A stretch of 64,000 nucleotides of DNA, taken from contig CALKXJ010000004.1 of assembly GCA_938003835.1 (NCBI GenBank), forward strand, positions 62,001 through 126,000, read 5' to 3'. The stretch is from an uncultured Bryobacteraceae bacterium (GTDB lineage Bacteria; Acidobacteriota; Terriglobia; Bryobacterales; Bryobacteraceae). The notes under the pieces are model-generated. The model did not search any database and was not told the origin of the DNA. It saw nothing but the letters and a program-made list of their open reading frames with translations. Position numbers and translations under genes: made by a program. Shown piece by piece: positions 33,766 through 42,487 of this stretch (the first letter of the stretch is position 1; each line of letters starts with the position of its first letter).

Positions 33766-35673
33766 CTATGCGGGCGGCTCTTCCGGCTCAAGATAGATCC
33801 GCACCCGGTTGCTCGGCTCGCCGCCGGCCTCAAGCATGAGTTCGGCAGGACCCCGGTTGACAACGTCCGGCAGGCGCGCTTCGACCAGGTAAAAACCCAC
33901 ATAGCCGGGGGCGAGCGTGGCGCGGGTGACCTCCAGGGGAACGCGATTAAGCCAGACGCGGACTTCGGTGGTCACCGCGGGAGGATTCTCGAGCGGCGCC
34001 GGCATCCCCGCGGGCCACTCCGGCCGCACCTTGCCGAGACCGGTGGCCAGGATCTGGATCCGCCCCCCTGCATGCGCGGGCGTCATGGCGTCCAGCAAAA
34101 CTCCGCTCGCGGCGTCGATCACCAGAGGTGTGCCGTCCCGGTCAACCAGTATCGCCGGAGCCGCCTGGCGGAGCGCCACCCCGAAATTCAGAAGTTCCCT
34201 TTCCCCGGTCCGGCCCGCCGTGGCCAGCGCCAGCGTCAGCCAGGTGCCGGAGACCTCGAATGGGACTTGAATCTGAGATTCGCCCGGCGACGCCGACAGG
34301 ATGGGGACGTCCCAGGCGCCGGCGCGCGCCTGGCGAACCTGCCGCCCCAGCAAGCTCAAGAGTGCCCCAGGCGAGGCCGGCCGCGTCGTCAGGTCGGCCG
34401 CGTGGATCAGCTTGGGGTGGAAAAACCGGTGCGGCGCCAACGTGACGAAAACGCCCTCGCCGTCGACGGCGGCATAAAGCTGATGGCCGGCCGCATCCAG
34501 GGCGACGTCGAAGACTCTGCGGCCGGCAAGCCGGCCTCCCAGCGGCGACCATGCCGCTGCCGTTGCCGCGCCGCGCAGGTCGGCAAAGGTAAAGTGGACG
34601 CCCGCGGCCCCGCCGGCGTAGATCGCGCCGCTTTCGAGATCCGCCGCGACGGCCTGGGGCATCGGGTCCGCCAGATCGGCCGTAATGTCGTCCCAGAAGA
34701 TGCCGCCGTTGGTGGTCTTCAGGACGCGGCCGCCGGCGGCCACTGCCACACGCGGGTTGTCTGGCGAGGCCCACAGATCCCGGATCGGCCCTGCCTCCGG
34801 CAGGGTGAACGAACGCCAGGTGCGTCCCCGGTCCAGCGAGGCCCACAACCTTCCGCCTGTGGACGCCCCCGCGTAGATGGCCTCCCCCGCTACGGCGACC
34901 GAGGAGATCTCGCCTCCGAGAACCGCGCCCACGGCACGCTTGAGCGCCTCCTCGGCGAAAGGGGTGGTGTCATTCACCGGGCGCCAGCCGGACTTTTCCC
35001 CTGGCGCCCACTCGACCACGCCAAGGTTCTCGAGAAGGATGCGCATGCCAAGGGGGCCGCCGGGCAGCCGCACAAATCGCCGAACCGGCAGATTAGGGAG
35101 CGAGCGGTTCAGCCCGGTCCAGGAGAGACCTCCGTCGAGGGAACGCCAAACGCCATAACGGCCGGCGACGGCGAGATCGTCCTCGTTCTGCGGTGAGACG
35201 GCCAGGTCGGTGAATCCGCCGCCGAGGATCGATTCGCCCAAATAATCCGTCAGATTCGTCCAGCTCAGACCGCCATCCTCGGAGCGGTAGACGGCGCCTC
35301 CGAGTGCGTAGGTGAGGCCAGAACGGCGCTCCGCACCCACCAGCCGGGCGCCCGCCTCCGGGAGGCGTCGCGGTGGAGGCGAAGGTGGCGGCTCCGGCGG
35401 GACCTCGCCGTCAACCGGCGTCCAGGTATCGAAGTCCGCCGTCTGGAAAATCCGCCCCGTTGCCGTGCGGACCAGCAGGCGGCGGCCGTCGGCGGAGAAC
35501 CAAACTCTGTCGACCGGGCCGCCGGCCTCGGCAGCGAGCCCCGCTTCGACGGCAGTATTGCCGATGCGTCTCCAGTCCGGAGCGAGGACCTGAGCTTGCG
35601 ACAGTCCGGCGAGGGCGCTAACGAACAACCCGGCGAGCCAGCGCCGCCCCCTCAGTGTGGCATCCGGACACAT
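33766..35673 (-). CDS. Secreted Ycf48/sialidase-like beta-propeller protein with TIGR03437-type C-terminal domain
   Basis: A 635-residue exported protein. The signal is in RGRRWLAGLFVSALAGLSQAQ. Repeated units such as VYRSEDGGLSWTNLTDYLGES, VWRSLDGGLSWTGLNRSLPN, LWASLDRGRTWRSFTLPEAG and VLKTTNGGIFWDDITADL form a BNR/Ycf48-like propeller. A Pro-rich linker (EPPPSPPPR) follows the first blade. The last 210 residues (from IHAADLTTRPASPGALLSLLG to the C-terminus, with RIQILATGLGKVRPEWPAG) match my memory of the Solibacter-specific C-terminal domain TIGR03437. It diverges from the FecR gene across 192 bp. The function is unknown; a surface role is likely. Confidence 0.85.
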   Translation of the reverse strand: MCPDATLRGRRWLAGLFVSALAGLSQAQVLAPDWRRIGNTAVEAGLAAEAGGPVDRVWFSADGRRLLVRTATGRIFQTADFDTWTPVDGEVPPEPPPSPPPRRLPEAGARLVGAERRSGLTYALGGAVYRSEDGGLSWTNLTDYLGESILGGGFTDLAVSPQNEDDLAVAGRYGVWRSLDGGLSWTGLNRSLPNLPVRRFVRLPGGPLGMRILLENLGVVEWAPGEKSGWRPVNDTTPFAEEALKRAVGAVLGGEISSVAVAGEAIYAGASTGGRLWASLDRGRTWRSFTLPEAGPIRDLWASPDNPRVAVAAGGRVLKTTNGGIFWDDITADLADPMPQAVAADLESGAIYAGGAAGVHFTFADLRGAATAAAWSPLGGRLAGRRVFDVALDAAGHQLYAAVDGEGVFVTLAPHRFFHPKLIHAADLTTRPASPGALLSLLGRQVRQARAGAWDVPILSASPGESQIQVPFEVSGTWLTLALATAGRTGERELLNFGVALRQAAPAILVDRDGTPLVIDAASGVLLDAMTPAHAGGRIQILATGLGKVRPEWPAGMPAPLENPPAVTTEVRVWLNRVPLEVTRATLAPGYVGFYLVEARLPDVVNRGPAELMLEAGGEPSNRVRIYLEPEEPPA

Positions 35674-35720
35674 CTGTCGAGTCCATTGTAGCCTGTAGGC
35701 TGATCATCCATCGGCGGAAC

Positions 35721-35739
35721 TCCCACAAAATATGTGGGA
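35721..35739. promoter_or_regulatory. Perfect inverted repeat in the propeller/FecR divergent promoter region
   Basis: TCCCACA and TGTGGGA (7 bp arms) flank AAATA. It lies 127 bp upstream of the FecR ATG and 48 bp upstream of the propeller gene. It has the form of a dimeric repressor operator; the regulator is unknown. Confidence 0.4.
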
Positions 35740-35749
35740 AGGAAGCCAA

Positions 35750-35790
35750 TTGCGTTGCATTTTTCGCGCGGTCCTCGTGTTGCTACGCAA
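35750..35790. promoter_or_regulatory. Second, imperfect inverted repeat upstream of the FecR gene
   Basis: TTGCGTTGCA (35750-35759) and TGCTACGCAA (35781-35790) are inverted copies matching at 9 of 10 positions, separated by 21 bp. A GATAAA-type -10-like element follows at about 35797-35803. The FecR start is preceded by AGGAGA. Confidence 0.35.
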
Positions 35791-35865
35791 GTTCGGTGAT
35801 AAACTGGGTTTCTGGTTGCCGGCGCTCGTAGACCCAGGAACCGGAACCCGGACAGGAGAGCACTG

Positions 35866-36738
35866 ATGGCGGCCTCGATCACCGGCAGGCTCGCGTGGTG
35901 GTCTCTGCTGATCACCGCCGCCGCGGTGTGCTCGGCCCAGACGTTCTCCCCCAACTCTCCGATCGCACCTTCGATGCCGGAGCCCGGTGTGGCTGTCGGG
36001 CCGGAGGCGGCGCGCGTCGTCTCGGTGATGGGCCAGGTTTCGGTGCTCCGCGATTCCTACCCCTGGGCACTTCAGGCCGGTGATACGGTCCGAGCCCAAC
36101 AGGTTATCGTGACGGGCCCGGACGGCTTTGCCGTCTTCGAGCTCAACGACGGCAGTTCGTTCCATGTATTTCCCAATTCCCGGGTGAGCTTCCGCGCCAA
36201 TCCGGGCGACTGGCGGGATCTTCTGGACCTGTGGATCGGCCGGGTCAAGATTTTCATCCAGCGCCTCGGCAATCAGCCGAACCCGAACCGGATCTTCACG
36301 CCGACAGCGGTGATTTCGGTCCGGGGCACGGTCTTTGACGTAGCGGTTGAAGACGACGACGATACCACCTTCGTGGCGGTGGAAGAGGGCCAGGTGGTAG
36401 TCCGCCACCGCCTGATCGGCGCGAGCAAGGAGAAGGTGGTGAACGCGGGCGAGTACATCCGCGTCTACAAGGACGCCCCGCTGGCCAAGCAGACCTTCCA
36501 GACCGGCCCCGCCATCGAGCGCGGCCTGAGAGCCGCCTGGGAGGCGCTCTACACGATCCTGATCAACCGGCCGGCGCCGGGCGGCGGCCCGCTCCCGCCG
36601 GGACCAGTTCCACCCGTAGGCGGTGGCCCGACGCTGCCTGGCGACACGGGCGGCGCTCCGGCGCCCACGCCGCCCGGCTCCACCACGCCGGCGCCTCCCG
36701 CCCCGTTGCCGCCTCCGCCGCCCCCGCCCGGCGGCTAA
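35866..36738 (+). CDS. Exported FecR-domain protein with proline-rich tail
   Basis: A 290-residue protein with signal peptide (MAASITGRLAWWSLLITAAAVCSAQ). The FecR domain is recognised by VVSVMGQVSVLRD, GDTVRAQQVIVTGPDGFAVFELNDGSSF, FPNSRVSF, GRVKIFI and TPTAVISVRGTVFDVAVEDDDDTTFVAVEEGQVVV. The last 70 residues are mainly Pro and Gly (PLPPGPVPPVGG and similar) and probably cross or bind the cell wall. Unlike signalling FecR, it has no cytoplasmic anti-sigma part and no sigma or TonB receptor gene beside it. It is followed 46 bp later by the alpha-helical secreted protein gene. Confidence 0.86.
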   Translation: MAASITGRLAWWSLLITAAAVCSAQTFSPNSPIAPSMPEPGVAVGPEAARVVSVMGQVSVLRDSYPWALQAGDTVRAQQVIVTGPDGFAVFELNDGSSFHVFPNSRVSFRANPGDWRDLLDLWIGRVKIFIQRLGNQPNPNRIFTPTAVISVRGTVFDVAVEDDDDTTFVAVEEGQVVVRHRLIGASKEKVVNAGEYIRVYKDAPLAKQTFQTGPAIERGLRAAWEALYTILINRPAPGGGPLPPGPVPPVGGGPTLPGDTGGAPAPTPPGSTTPAPPAPLPPPPPPPGG

Positions 36739-36784
36739 GCGACCGGCCATCCGCGCGCCGTGCGAAACTAGTGGTGGTAGCCTC

Positions 36785-37333
36785 ATGCGCACGCCGATTG
36801 TCGGACTGTCGATCTTGCTGCTTCTAGCGGGCGGGCTTGCGGCCGCGCAATCGGGAGGGCTGCGCCCGGAGTGGGATATCCGCCAGAGTCTCGCCGTCCT
36901 GATCGCCGACAGCAAGCGCTTGCAGCCGATGCTCGGTGAGGTGAATCCGCGGGAGTGGACGGCCAAGGGGGCGCCCGAGGCGTATGTCGCGCAGTGGCAG
37001 GCGCTCCGCGATGAGATCGGCTATCTGGAGCGCACCGCCACGGAGCTCGCCAAGCGGCCGGAACGGCTGACCGTGGCGCTCGAAACCTACCTCCGCCTCC
37101 AGGCCATCGAGTCGATGATGCGCTCGTTCACCGAGGGCATCCGGCGCTATCACAATCCTGCTGTGGCCGATCTGCTGCTCGGGGTGATGGATGAAAACGC
37201 GGCCAGCGCCAGCAAGCTCCGCGAGTACCTGGTCGAACTCGCGGCGAACCTCGAAACCGAGCTTCAGATCCTGGACAAGGAGGCCCAGCGTTGCCGGGCC
37301 GACCTGATCAACCGGCCGTCACCCCGAAGGTAG
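36785..37333 (+). CDS. Secreted alpha-helical protein of unknown function
   Basis: A 182-residue protein starting at ATG 36785, giving the signal peptide MRTPIVGLSILLLLAGGLAAAQ. The frame is open upstream into the FecR tail, but that part is composed of Arg/Pro from the shifted proline-rich codons. The mature part is helical and acidic/basic: VLIADSKRLQPMLGEVNPREW, VAQWQALRDEIGYLERTATELAK, TYLRLQAIESMMRSFTEGIRRY, ENLETELQILDKEAQRCRADL-like heptads. No known family is recognised. It ends 5 bp before the Cys-rich gene. It probably works in the periplasm with the FecR-domain protein. Confidence 0.75.
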   Translation: MRTPIVGLSILLLLAGGLAAAQSGGLRPEWDIRQSLAVLIADSKRLQPMLGEVNPREWTAKGAPEAYVAQWQALRDEIGYLERTATELAKRPERLTVALETYLRLQAIESMMRSFTEGIRRYHNPAVADLLLGVMDENAASASKLREYLVELAANLETELQILDKEAQRCRADLINRPSPRR

Positions 37334-37338
37334 TTGCC

Positions 37339-37527
37339 GTGACCGCTCCCTCCGCCCAATACGTCTTCACATGCAGCATTTGCGGCGAGCCGTCGACGCG
37401 GATCTGCGTGTGGTGCACCAAGGACGCCTGCGACAACCATCTCTGCGGCCGCTGTCACCGGTGCAGCGACTGCTGCGAGTGCGCCGTCCCGCTCGAGGAA
37501 AACGAGTCCGGCGCACCCTCGGCCTGA
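37339..37527 (+). CDS. 62-residue cysteine-rich putative zinc-binding protein
   Basis: A GTG start at 37339 follows GAAGG and lies 5 bp after the previous stop. The protein contains ten cysteines and two histidines in 40 residues: CSICGEPSTRICVWC, DACDNHLCGRCHRCSDCCECAV. The CxxC pairs spaced by 7-11 residues resemble a double zinc ribbon, or a B-box-like fold. There is no signal peptide or membrane segment, so it is likely cytoplasmic, unlike the two genes before it. I do not recognise a named family. Convergent with the Gfo/Idh gene 14 bp downstream. Confidence 0.7.
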   Translation: MTAPSAQYVFTCSICGEPSTRICVWCTKDACDNHLCGRCHRCSDCCECAVPLEENESGAPSA

Positions 37528-37541
37528 GGTCAGCGCGAAGC

Positions 37542-38882
37542 TCAGCTCAACTTGTAGGGTGGCCGGTATTCGTAGTGCAGCCAGCGATTGGCCTCTTCGT
37601 TGTTGGTGAAGCGCTCCGCCTTGCCGTCCCAGACCAGGTGAGATCGCGTGCGGTGGGCGATGTTACCGATGAGCGTGGCGGCGGTCGAGATGTGCCCGTC
37701 CAGGATGTCGCAGTTGCACCGGGCGCGACTCTTGACGCAATCGAGGAAATTGCGGGCATGGAAGGCGGTATCCTGGCTGCCCTTGGCGCGCCGGGCCTCG
37801 ATGAGCTTGACGCGGCGGCCGCGGTTGGCCCGCTCGCCCTCCCGGTCGACCGGCGAGCGCGGATAGCGCGGCCGGTCGTTGATCTCCTCCGGCACTACCT
37901 CCCAGTGGGAGAAGTGTATGTACATGGTCCCCTTGGTGCCGCGCAGAATCATCTCGGCGTTCTGGGCGTTGCCCGGCGCCATATTGCAGTCGCACTGCGA
38001 GAAATTGATAATGTGCCCGCCTTCGTAGTCCCAGAGGACTTCGAGCGTGTCCGGGATCTCGCGGTTGTCCTCGACGGCGTACTTGCCGCCGATCGCGGTC
38101 ACCGATTTCGGCCACTCCAGGTTCATCGCCCAGCGCAGCATGTCCATGTAGTGCACGCCGAAGTTGGTGAGCTGGCCGCCCGAGTAGTGATAAAACCAGC
38201 GGAAGTTGTAGTAGGTCCGGTTGCGATTGTAGGGGACCTTGGGCGCCGGGCCAAGCCACTGGTCCCACTCCCATTCATCGGGCGGATTGGTGTCCGGCGG
38301 ATCGCCGATGCCGTGCGGCCATTCGTTGCGGTAGTGGAAGCCCCGCGCCACCAGGACGTGGCCGATGCCTCCCGAGCGGACGAATTCGGCCGCCTCGATC
38401 AGGAAGGGGGCTGAGCGCCGGTGGATGCCGACCTGGGTGACGCGGCCGGTCTCGCGCGCCACCTCGACCATGCGCCGGCCCTCATAAACAGTGAGCGACA
38501 GAGGCTTCTCTACATACACGTCTTTGCCCGCCCGGCAGGCGTCGATGAACTGGAGAGCGTGCCAGTGGTCAGGCGTGCAGATGACCACCGCGTCCATGTC
38601 TTTGATCTCGAGCAGCTTGCGGTAGTCCTTGAAACGCCGGGGGGCAAGGCCCCGCTTGCGCTCCTTGGCCTCGGCCCAGTCCAGGTAATCGTCCCGGAGG
38701 TCGCACAGCGCCACGGTCTCCTGGTCGCCGTGCTCGAGAAAAGCGTCCTGCACCTGATCGCCGCGGTTGCCCAGGCCGATGTAGCCGATCCGGACCCGGT
38801 CGTTGGCGCCGAGAATTCGCGAATAGCTCAGCGCGGTGGCGCCGGCCGCGCGGGCAAAATTTCTGCGTGTGATGGCTGCCAT
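37542..38882 (-). CDS. Tat-exported Gfo/Idh/MocA-family oxidoreductase
   Basis: A 446-residue enzyme with an N-terminal Tat-like signal, [18 protein letters not shown]. The NAD-binding domain starts at [19 protein letters not shown], with [34 protein letters not shown], the EKP catalytic Lys, in the usual place. The C-terminal domain has [42 protein letters not shown] and [12 protein letters not shown]. This is the 'exported glucose-fructose oxidoreductase-like' group common in Acidobacteria and Planctomycetes. The substrate is probably a sugar or cyclitol. It is single and divergent from the glycerophosphodiesterase gene. Confidence 0.88.
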   Translation of the reverse strand: MAAITRRNFARAAGATALSYSRILGANDRVRIGYIGLGNRGDQVQDAFLEHGDQETVALCDLRDDYLDWAEAKERKRGLAPRRFKDYRKLLEIKDMDAVVICTPDHWHALQFIDACRAGKDVYVEKPLSLTVYEGRRMVEVARETGRVTQVGIHRRSAPFLIEAAEFVRSGGIGHVLVARGFHYRNEWPHGIGDPPDTNPPDEWEWDQWLGPAPKVPYNRNRTYYNFRWFYHYSGGQLTNFGVHYMDMLRWAMNLEWPKSVTAIGGKYAVEDNREIPDTLEVLWDYEGGHIINFSQCDCNMAPGNAQNAEMILRGTKGTMYIHFSHWEVVPEEINDRPRYPRSPVDREGERANRGRRVKLIEARRAKGSQDTAFHARNFLDCVKSRARCNCDILDGHISTAATLIGNIAHRTRSHLVWDGKAERFTNNEEANRWLHYEYRPPYKLS

Positions 38883-38935
38883 TTTGTAACGGCTCCTTCG
38901 TCGGTTCGAAACTCTCTCAATATATCCTTGAAGGG

Positions 38936-39769
38936 ATGCTAGCGCGCGTGCTCGCCATTGCTTTCAGCCTCATGCCGCTCATGGCCCAGATCCAGGTGCA
39001 CGGTCACCGGGGCGCACGCGCGGTGTTGCCCGAGAACACGATCCCGGCGTTCGAGCACGCCATCGAAGTGGGGGCCGATGCAATCGAGCTCGATCTGGCG
39101 GTGACGCGCGACGACGTGCTGGTGGTATCGCACGACCCCGTGCTCAATCCCCGGATCTGCCGGAGCCCGGGCGGTAGCCCGGTGATCCGCGAACTCACGC
39201 TCGAGGAACTCCGCCTCTGGGACTGCGGCTCGCTCCGGGAGCCGGATTTCCCGCGCCAGAAGCCCGTGCCCGGCGCTCGGATCCCGGCGCTCGACGAGGT
39301 GCTGGCGCTCGCAAGCCGCGGGAGCTTCCTTTTCAACATCGAGACGAAGATCTCGCCGGAGAGGCCGCAATACACGCCCGCGCCGGAGGAGTTCGCGCGC
39401 CTGGTGCTCGAAGCCGTGCAGCGCCACAAGCTCGAATCGAGAGTGATGCTGCAATCCTTCGACTACCGCACGCTCCGCGCCATGAAGCGCCTGGCGCCCG
39501 CAATTCCCCGGGCCGCGCTCTTCAGCCGCGACCAGCGCGACTTCGCCGAAATCGCCCGGGAGGCCGAGGCGACCATGGTCTCGCCGCACTATTCTCTGGT
39601 CACGCCCGAGAAGGTCCGCCAAGCCCGCCGCGCCGGAATTCCGGTTGTCGCCTGGACAGCTAACGACGAGGCCGTCTGGGCGAAGCTTGTCGAGGCGGGC
39701 GTCGACGGCATCATTACCGACGATCCGGCGGGACTGATCGAGTACCTGCGAAAGCGCGGCCTGCGCTGA
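38936..39769 (+). CDS. Exported glycerophosphodiester phosphodiesterase
   Basis: A 277-residue GDPD-family phosphodiesterase with signal [18 protein letters not shown]. The catalytic core [46 protein letters not shown] holds both His (HRGA and SHD) and Glu/Asp metal ligands. [27 protein letters not shown] and [10 protein letters not shown] with [13 protein letters not shown] complete the family pattern. It should release glycerol-3-phosphate from lipid-derived glycerophosphodiesters in the periplasm. The ATG at 38936 directly follows AAGGG with very little spacing; an in-frame GTG at 38948 is a possible alternative. Confidence 0.92.
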   Translation: MLARVLAIAFSLMPLMAQIQVHGHRGARAVLPENTIPAFEHAIEVGADAIELDLAVTRDDVLVVSHDPVLNPRICRSPGGSPVIRELTLEELRLWDCGSLREPDFPRQKPVPGARIPALDEVLALASRGSFLFNIETKISPERPQYTPAPEEFARLVLEAVQRHKLESRVMLQSFDYRTLRAMKRLAPAIPRAALFSRDQRDFAEIAREAEATMVSPHYSLVTPEKVRQARRAGIPVVAWTANDEAVWAKLVEAGVDGIITDDPAGLIEYLRKRGLR

Positions 39770-39816
39770 GGCCGGCCGGCTGGACACCGCCGCCACGCGC
39801 CTCCTATGCTGGGCGC

Positions 39817-40362
39817 ATGCGGTACTTCTTCCGGCGGCGGGTGCCGGAGTTCTCCCGGGTGCTGCTCGTCGAGAGCGGCTCGCGCCACGTCGCCGAGCGG
39901 CTGCTGCCGGTGCTTTACGAGCGGCCGGGGCTCGAGCGGCTCGACCTGGTCACCTGTTTCCCGGGACTTCCTGCCGGTTTCGATGCGAGCGCCGGCCGCG
40001 TCTGGCGCGTCACCGATTACCCGGACCGGGTGAGCCGGGCGCGCTTCCTGCGCGAGCTGGCCGCCGAGCGGCACCGGATCGCCGTCGTGCTTGCGACCGG
40101 CGAGCCGATCATGACCAAATGGAAGTGGCTGCTCGTGGCGCGCCTACCAGTGAAGGTTCTCATCGTGAATGAGAATTGCGACTACTTTTGGCTGGACTAC
40201 AGCAACTGGCGCATCATGCGCCACTTCGTGCTGGTTCGGCTGGGACTTTCGGGCGCCGGTGCGGTGAGCAGCCTGGGGCGCTTGGCGGTGTTTCCCCTCA
40301 CCCTGGGCTATCTTGTGCTCTATACTGCTATGGTCCACTTACGGAGGAGGGTACGCGCATGA
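39817..40362 (+). CDS. Unknown protein with C-terminal membrane segment
   Basis: A 181-residue protein I do not recognise. It shows Rossmann-like strands, VLLVESGSRHVAERLLPVLYE, LDLVTCFPGLPAGFD and IAVVLATGEPIMTKWKWLLVARLPVKVLIVNENCDYFWLDYSNW, then a hydrophobic C-terminal helix (RLAVFPLTLGYLVLYTAMVHL) and a basic end RRRVRA. The pattern recalls the nucleotide-fold part of glycosyltransferases or polysaccharide-modifying proteins, but no catalytic motif is visible. Its end overlaps the start of the quinone oxidoreductase gene by ATGA, so they are co-translated. The upstream GDPD gene is 47 bp away. Confidence 0.75.
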   Translation: MRYFFRRRVPEFSRVLLVESGSRHVAERLLPVLYERPGLERLDLVTCFPGLPAGFDASAGRVWRVTDYPDRVSRARFLRELAAERHRIAVVLATGEPIMTKWKWLLVARLPVKVLIVNENCDYFWLDYSNWRIMRHFVLVRLGLSGAGAVSSLGRLAVFPLTLGYLVLYTAMVHLRRRVRA

Positions 40363-41327
40363 AAGCGATTGTCGTCCGCCAGTACGGGGGGCCCGAACAG
40401 CTCGAGCCGGCCGAGATCGACATTCCCACGCTCGGGCCAGGAGAGGCTGTCGTCGAGGTGCGTGCAGCCGGGGTCAACTACATCGACATCTACCACCGCA
40501 CGGGTCTCTATCCGGCGGATCTGCCGTTCGTTGCCGGCATGGAGGGCGCCGGCGTGGTCACGGCGATCGGCCCGGGCGTCGCCGACGTCGCCGTGGGCGA
40601 CCGGGTTGCCTGGGCCATGACGCGCGGCTCCTACGCCCAGTACGCGATTGTGCCCGCCTGGCGTCTGGTTCGCCTGCCGGAGGAAATCAGCTTCGATCTG
40701 GCCGCCGCGGCGATGCTGCAAGGCATGACCGCCCACTACCTGACCCACTCGACCTACCCGCTCCAGCCGGGGGACACCGCGCTAGTTCACGCGGCGGCCG
40801 GGGGCACGGGCCTGCTCGTGGTTCAAATGGCGAAGATGCGGGGGGCGCGCGTCATCGGCACTACCTCGACCCCGGAGAAGGCCGCCCTGGCCCGCCAGCA
40901 CGGCTGCGACGAGGTCATCCTGTATACGGAGCAGGACTTCGCGGCGGAGGTCAAACGGCTGACCGGCGGGCGTGGCGTCGAGGTGGTCTACGATTCGGTG
41001 GGCGCCGCCACGTTCGACAAAAGCTTGGATTCGCTCCGGGTGCGGGGCATGATGGTGAGCTTCGGCAACGCCAGCGGCCCGGTGCCGCCCTTTTCGCCCC
41101 TGGTGCTGAGCCAGAAGGGCTCGCTGTTTCTCACGCGGCCGACCCTGGCTCACTACGCGGCCACGCGCGAGGAGATGCTCGCCCGGGGCCGGGATGTGCT
41201 GGACTGGGTTGCCTCGGGCCGGCTCAAGGTTCAGATCCACAGGATCTATCCGCTTGCCGAGGCGGCGCAGGCGCACCGGGATCTCGAGGGCCGGAAGACC
41301 ACCGGCAAGCTCCTGTTGCGCCCATGA
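40359..41327 (+). CDS. NADPH:quinone oxidoreductase (zinc-free MDR family)
   Basis: A 322-residue medium-chain dehydrogenase/reductase like Qor. ATG 40359 follows GGAGGAGG and overlaps the upstream stop. Motifs are MKAIVVRQYGGPEQLEP, AAGVNYIDIYHRTGLYPADLPFVAGMEGAGVV, VHAAAGGTGLLVVQMAKMRGARVIGTT and YDSVGAATFDKSLDSLRVRG. The catalytic zinc ligands of alcohol dehydrogenases are absent, as expected for quinone oxidoreductases. It probably reduces quinones or enones with NADPH. The stop overlaps the M24 peptidase start by ATGA. Confidence 0.9.
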   Translation: MKAIVVRQYGGPEQLEPAEIDIPTLGPGEAVVEVRAAGVNYIDIYHRTGLYPADLPFVAGMEGAGVVTAIGPGVADVAVGDRVAWAMTRGSYAQYAIVPAWRLVRLPEEISFDLAAAAMLQGMTAHYLTHSTYPLQPGDTALVHAAAGGTGLLVVQMAKMRGARVIGTTSTPEKAALARQHGCDEVILYTEQDFAAEVKRLTGGRGVEVVYDSVGAATFDKSLDSLRVRGMMVSFGNASGPVPPFSPLVLSQKGSLFLTRPTLAHYAATREEMLARGRDVLDWVASGRLKVQIHRIYPLAEAAQAHRDLEGRKTTGKLLLRP

Positions 41328-42433
41328 CGGTCCGCGGGGCTGCCGCAGCCGACGCCAAGGAAGAGTTCCGGGCGCGCCAGGAGCGTCTTGCCGGAAAGCT
41401 GGCCGCGCGGCGCCTGGACGGCTTCATCGTATCGGCCCAGGCGAACATCCTCTACCTTGCCGGCTTCACCGGCTCGAACGGCTTGCTGGCTGTCGGCCAG
41501 GACGCGGTTGTGCTCTTCACGGATCCGCGCTATGGAGCCCAGGCGGCGGAGCAGGCCGCCTGCCGGGTGCGCGTGGTGCGGCGGCTCATCGAGGGCGGCC
41601 TCGTCCCGGTGCTCAAGCGACTCGGATGGAAAAGAATCGGCTTCGAGCCCTCCCGGCTGCCGTACTCCATGTTCGAGAAGCTGCGGGCGGGCCTGCCGGG
41701 CACGGTGCGACTGGTCCCCGCGGAGAGTCTGGTGGAGGAGCTTCGGGCGGTGAAATCGGCCGAGGAGATCGCGCGGATCCGGCGGTCAGCGGCGACGGCG
41801 CTCGAGGCGTTCGCCCGGGTGAACGCCATGATTCGCCCCGGCATGAGGGAGGCGGAGGTCGCCGCGGAGCTGGACTACCAGATGCGGCGTTTGGGCGCCG
41901 ACGGCCCTGCCTTTGACACGATTGTCGCCTCGGGGGAACGGAGTGCCTGGCCGCATGCGGGTGCTTCGTCGAAAGCGCTCGAGACGGGCGAGGCGGTCTT
42001 GATCGACATGGGGGCGCGCCAGGACGGCTATACGAGCGACCTGACGCGGATGGTTGCCCTGGGCCGGCCGGGACGCCGCATCGCCAGAATGCACCGTGCG
42101 GTGCTCGAGGCCCAACTGGCCGCCCTGGAAGCCGTGCGCGAGGGCGTCTCTTGCGCTGCGGTCGACCGGGCGGCCCGGCAGGCGCTGCGCCGGCACCGGC
42201 TCGAGCGGTACTTTGTGCACTCCACCGGGCATGGGCTCGGACTCGAGATCCACGAGCCGCCCCGGCTGGGCGCGCGTGAGCAGGCGCGCCTGTGCGCGGG
42301 AATGGTCGTCACCATCGAGCCGGGCGTCTACATCCCCGGTGTAGGCGGGGTCCGGATCGAGGATACGGTTGTGGTGACCCCCGGCGGCGTCGAGATCCTG
42401 ACCGACACTCGCAAGGAGTTGCTGGTAATCTAG
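41324..42433 (+). CDS. Xaa-Pro peptidase, M24 family
   Basis: A 369-residue aminopeptidase P / prolidase-type enzyme; the start at 41324 overlaps the previous gene (ATGA), and the larger open frame before it is a shadow. The N-terminal creatinase-like domain (GFIVSAQANILYLAGFTGSNG, DPRYGAQAAEQA) precedes the metal-binding 'pita bread' domain: VASGERSAWPHAGAS, LIDMGARQDGYTSDLTRM (two Asp ligands), STGHGLGLEIHEPPRL (His) and VVTIEPGVYIPGVGGVRIEDTVVV (two Glu). It should remove N-terminal residues before proline. It lies 54 bp upstream of accB. Confidence 0.92.
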   Translation: MTVRGAAAADAKEEFRARQERLAGKLAARRLDGFIVSAQANILYLAGFTGSNGLLAVGQDAVVLFTDPRYGAQAAEQAACRVRVVRRLIEGGLVPVLKRLGWKRIGFEPSRLPYSMFEKLRAGLPGTVRLVPAESLVEELRAVKSAEEIARIRRSAATALEAFARVNAMIRPGMREAEVAAELDYQMRRLGADGPAFDTIVASGERSAWPHAGASSKALETGEAVLIDMGARQDGYTSDLTRMVALGRPGRRIARMHRAVLEAQLAALEAVREGVSCAAVDRAARQALRRHRLERYFVHSTGHGLGLEIHEPPRLGAREQARLCAGMVVTIEPGVYIPGVGGVRIEDTVVVTPGGVEILTDTRKELLVI

Positions 42434-42487
42434 CATTAGCTACTCGCCCCGGCTTGGCCGGCGGGGACAGAAACCGACGCTGTCGTT

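Noticed and set aside
40313-41323. Upstream extension of the M24 peptidase frame
   Set aside because: It lies wholly within the quinone oxidoreductase gene in another frame; ATG 41324 overlaps the previous stop as in neighbouring genes.
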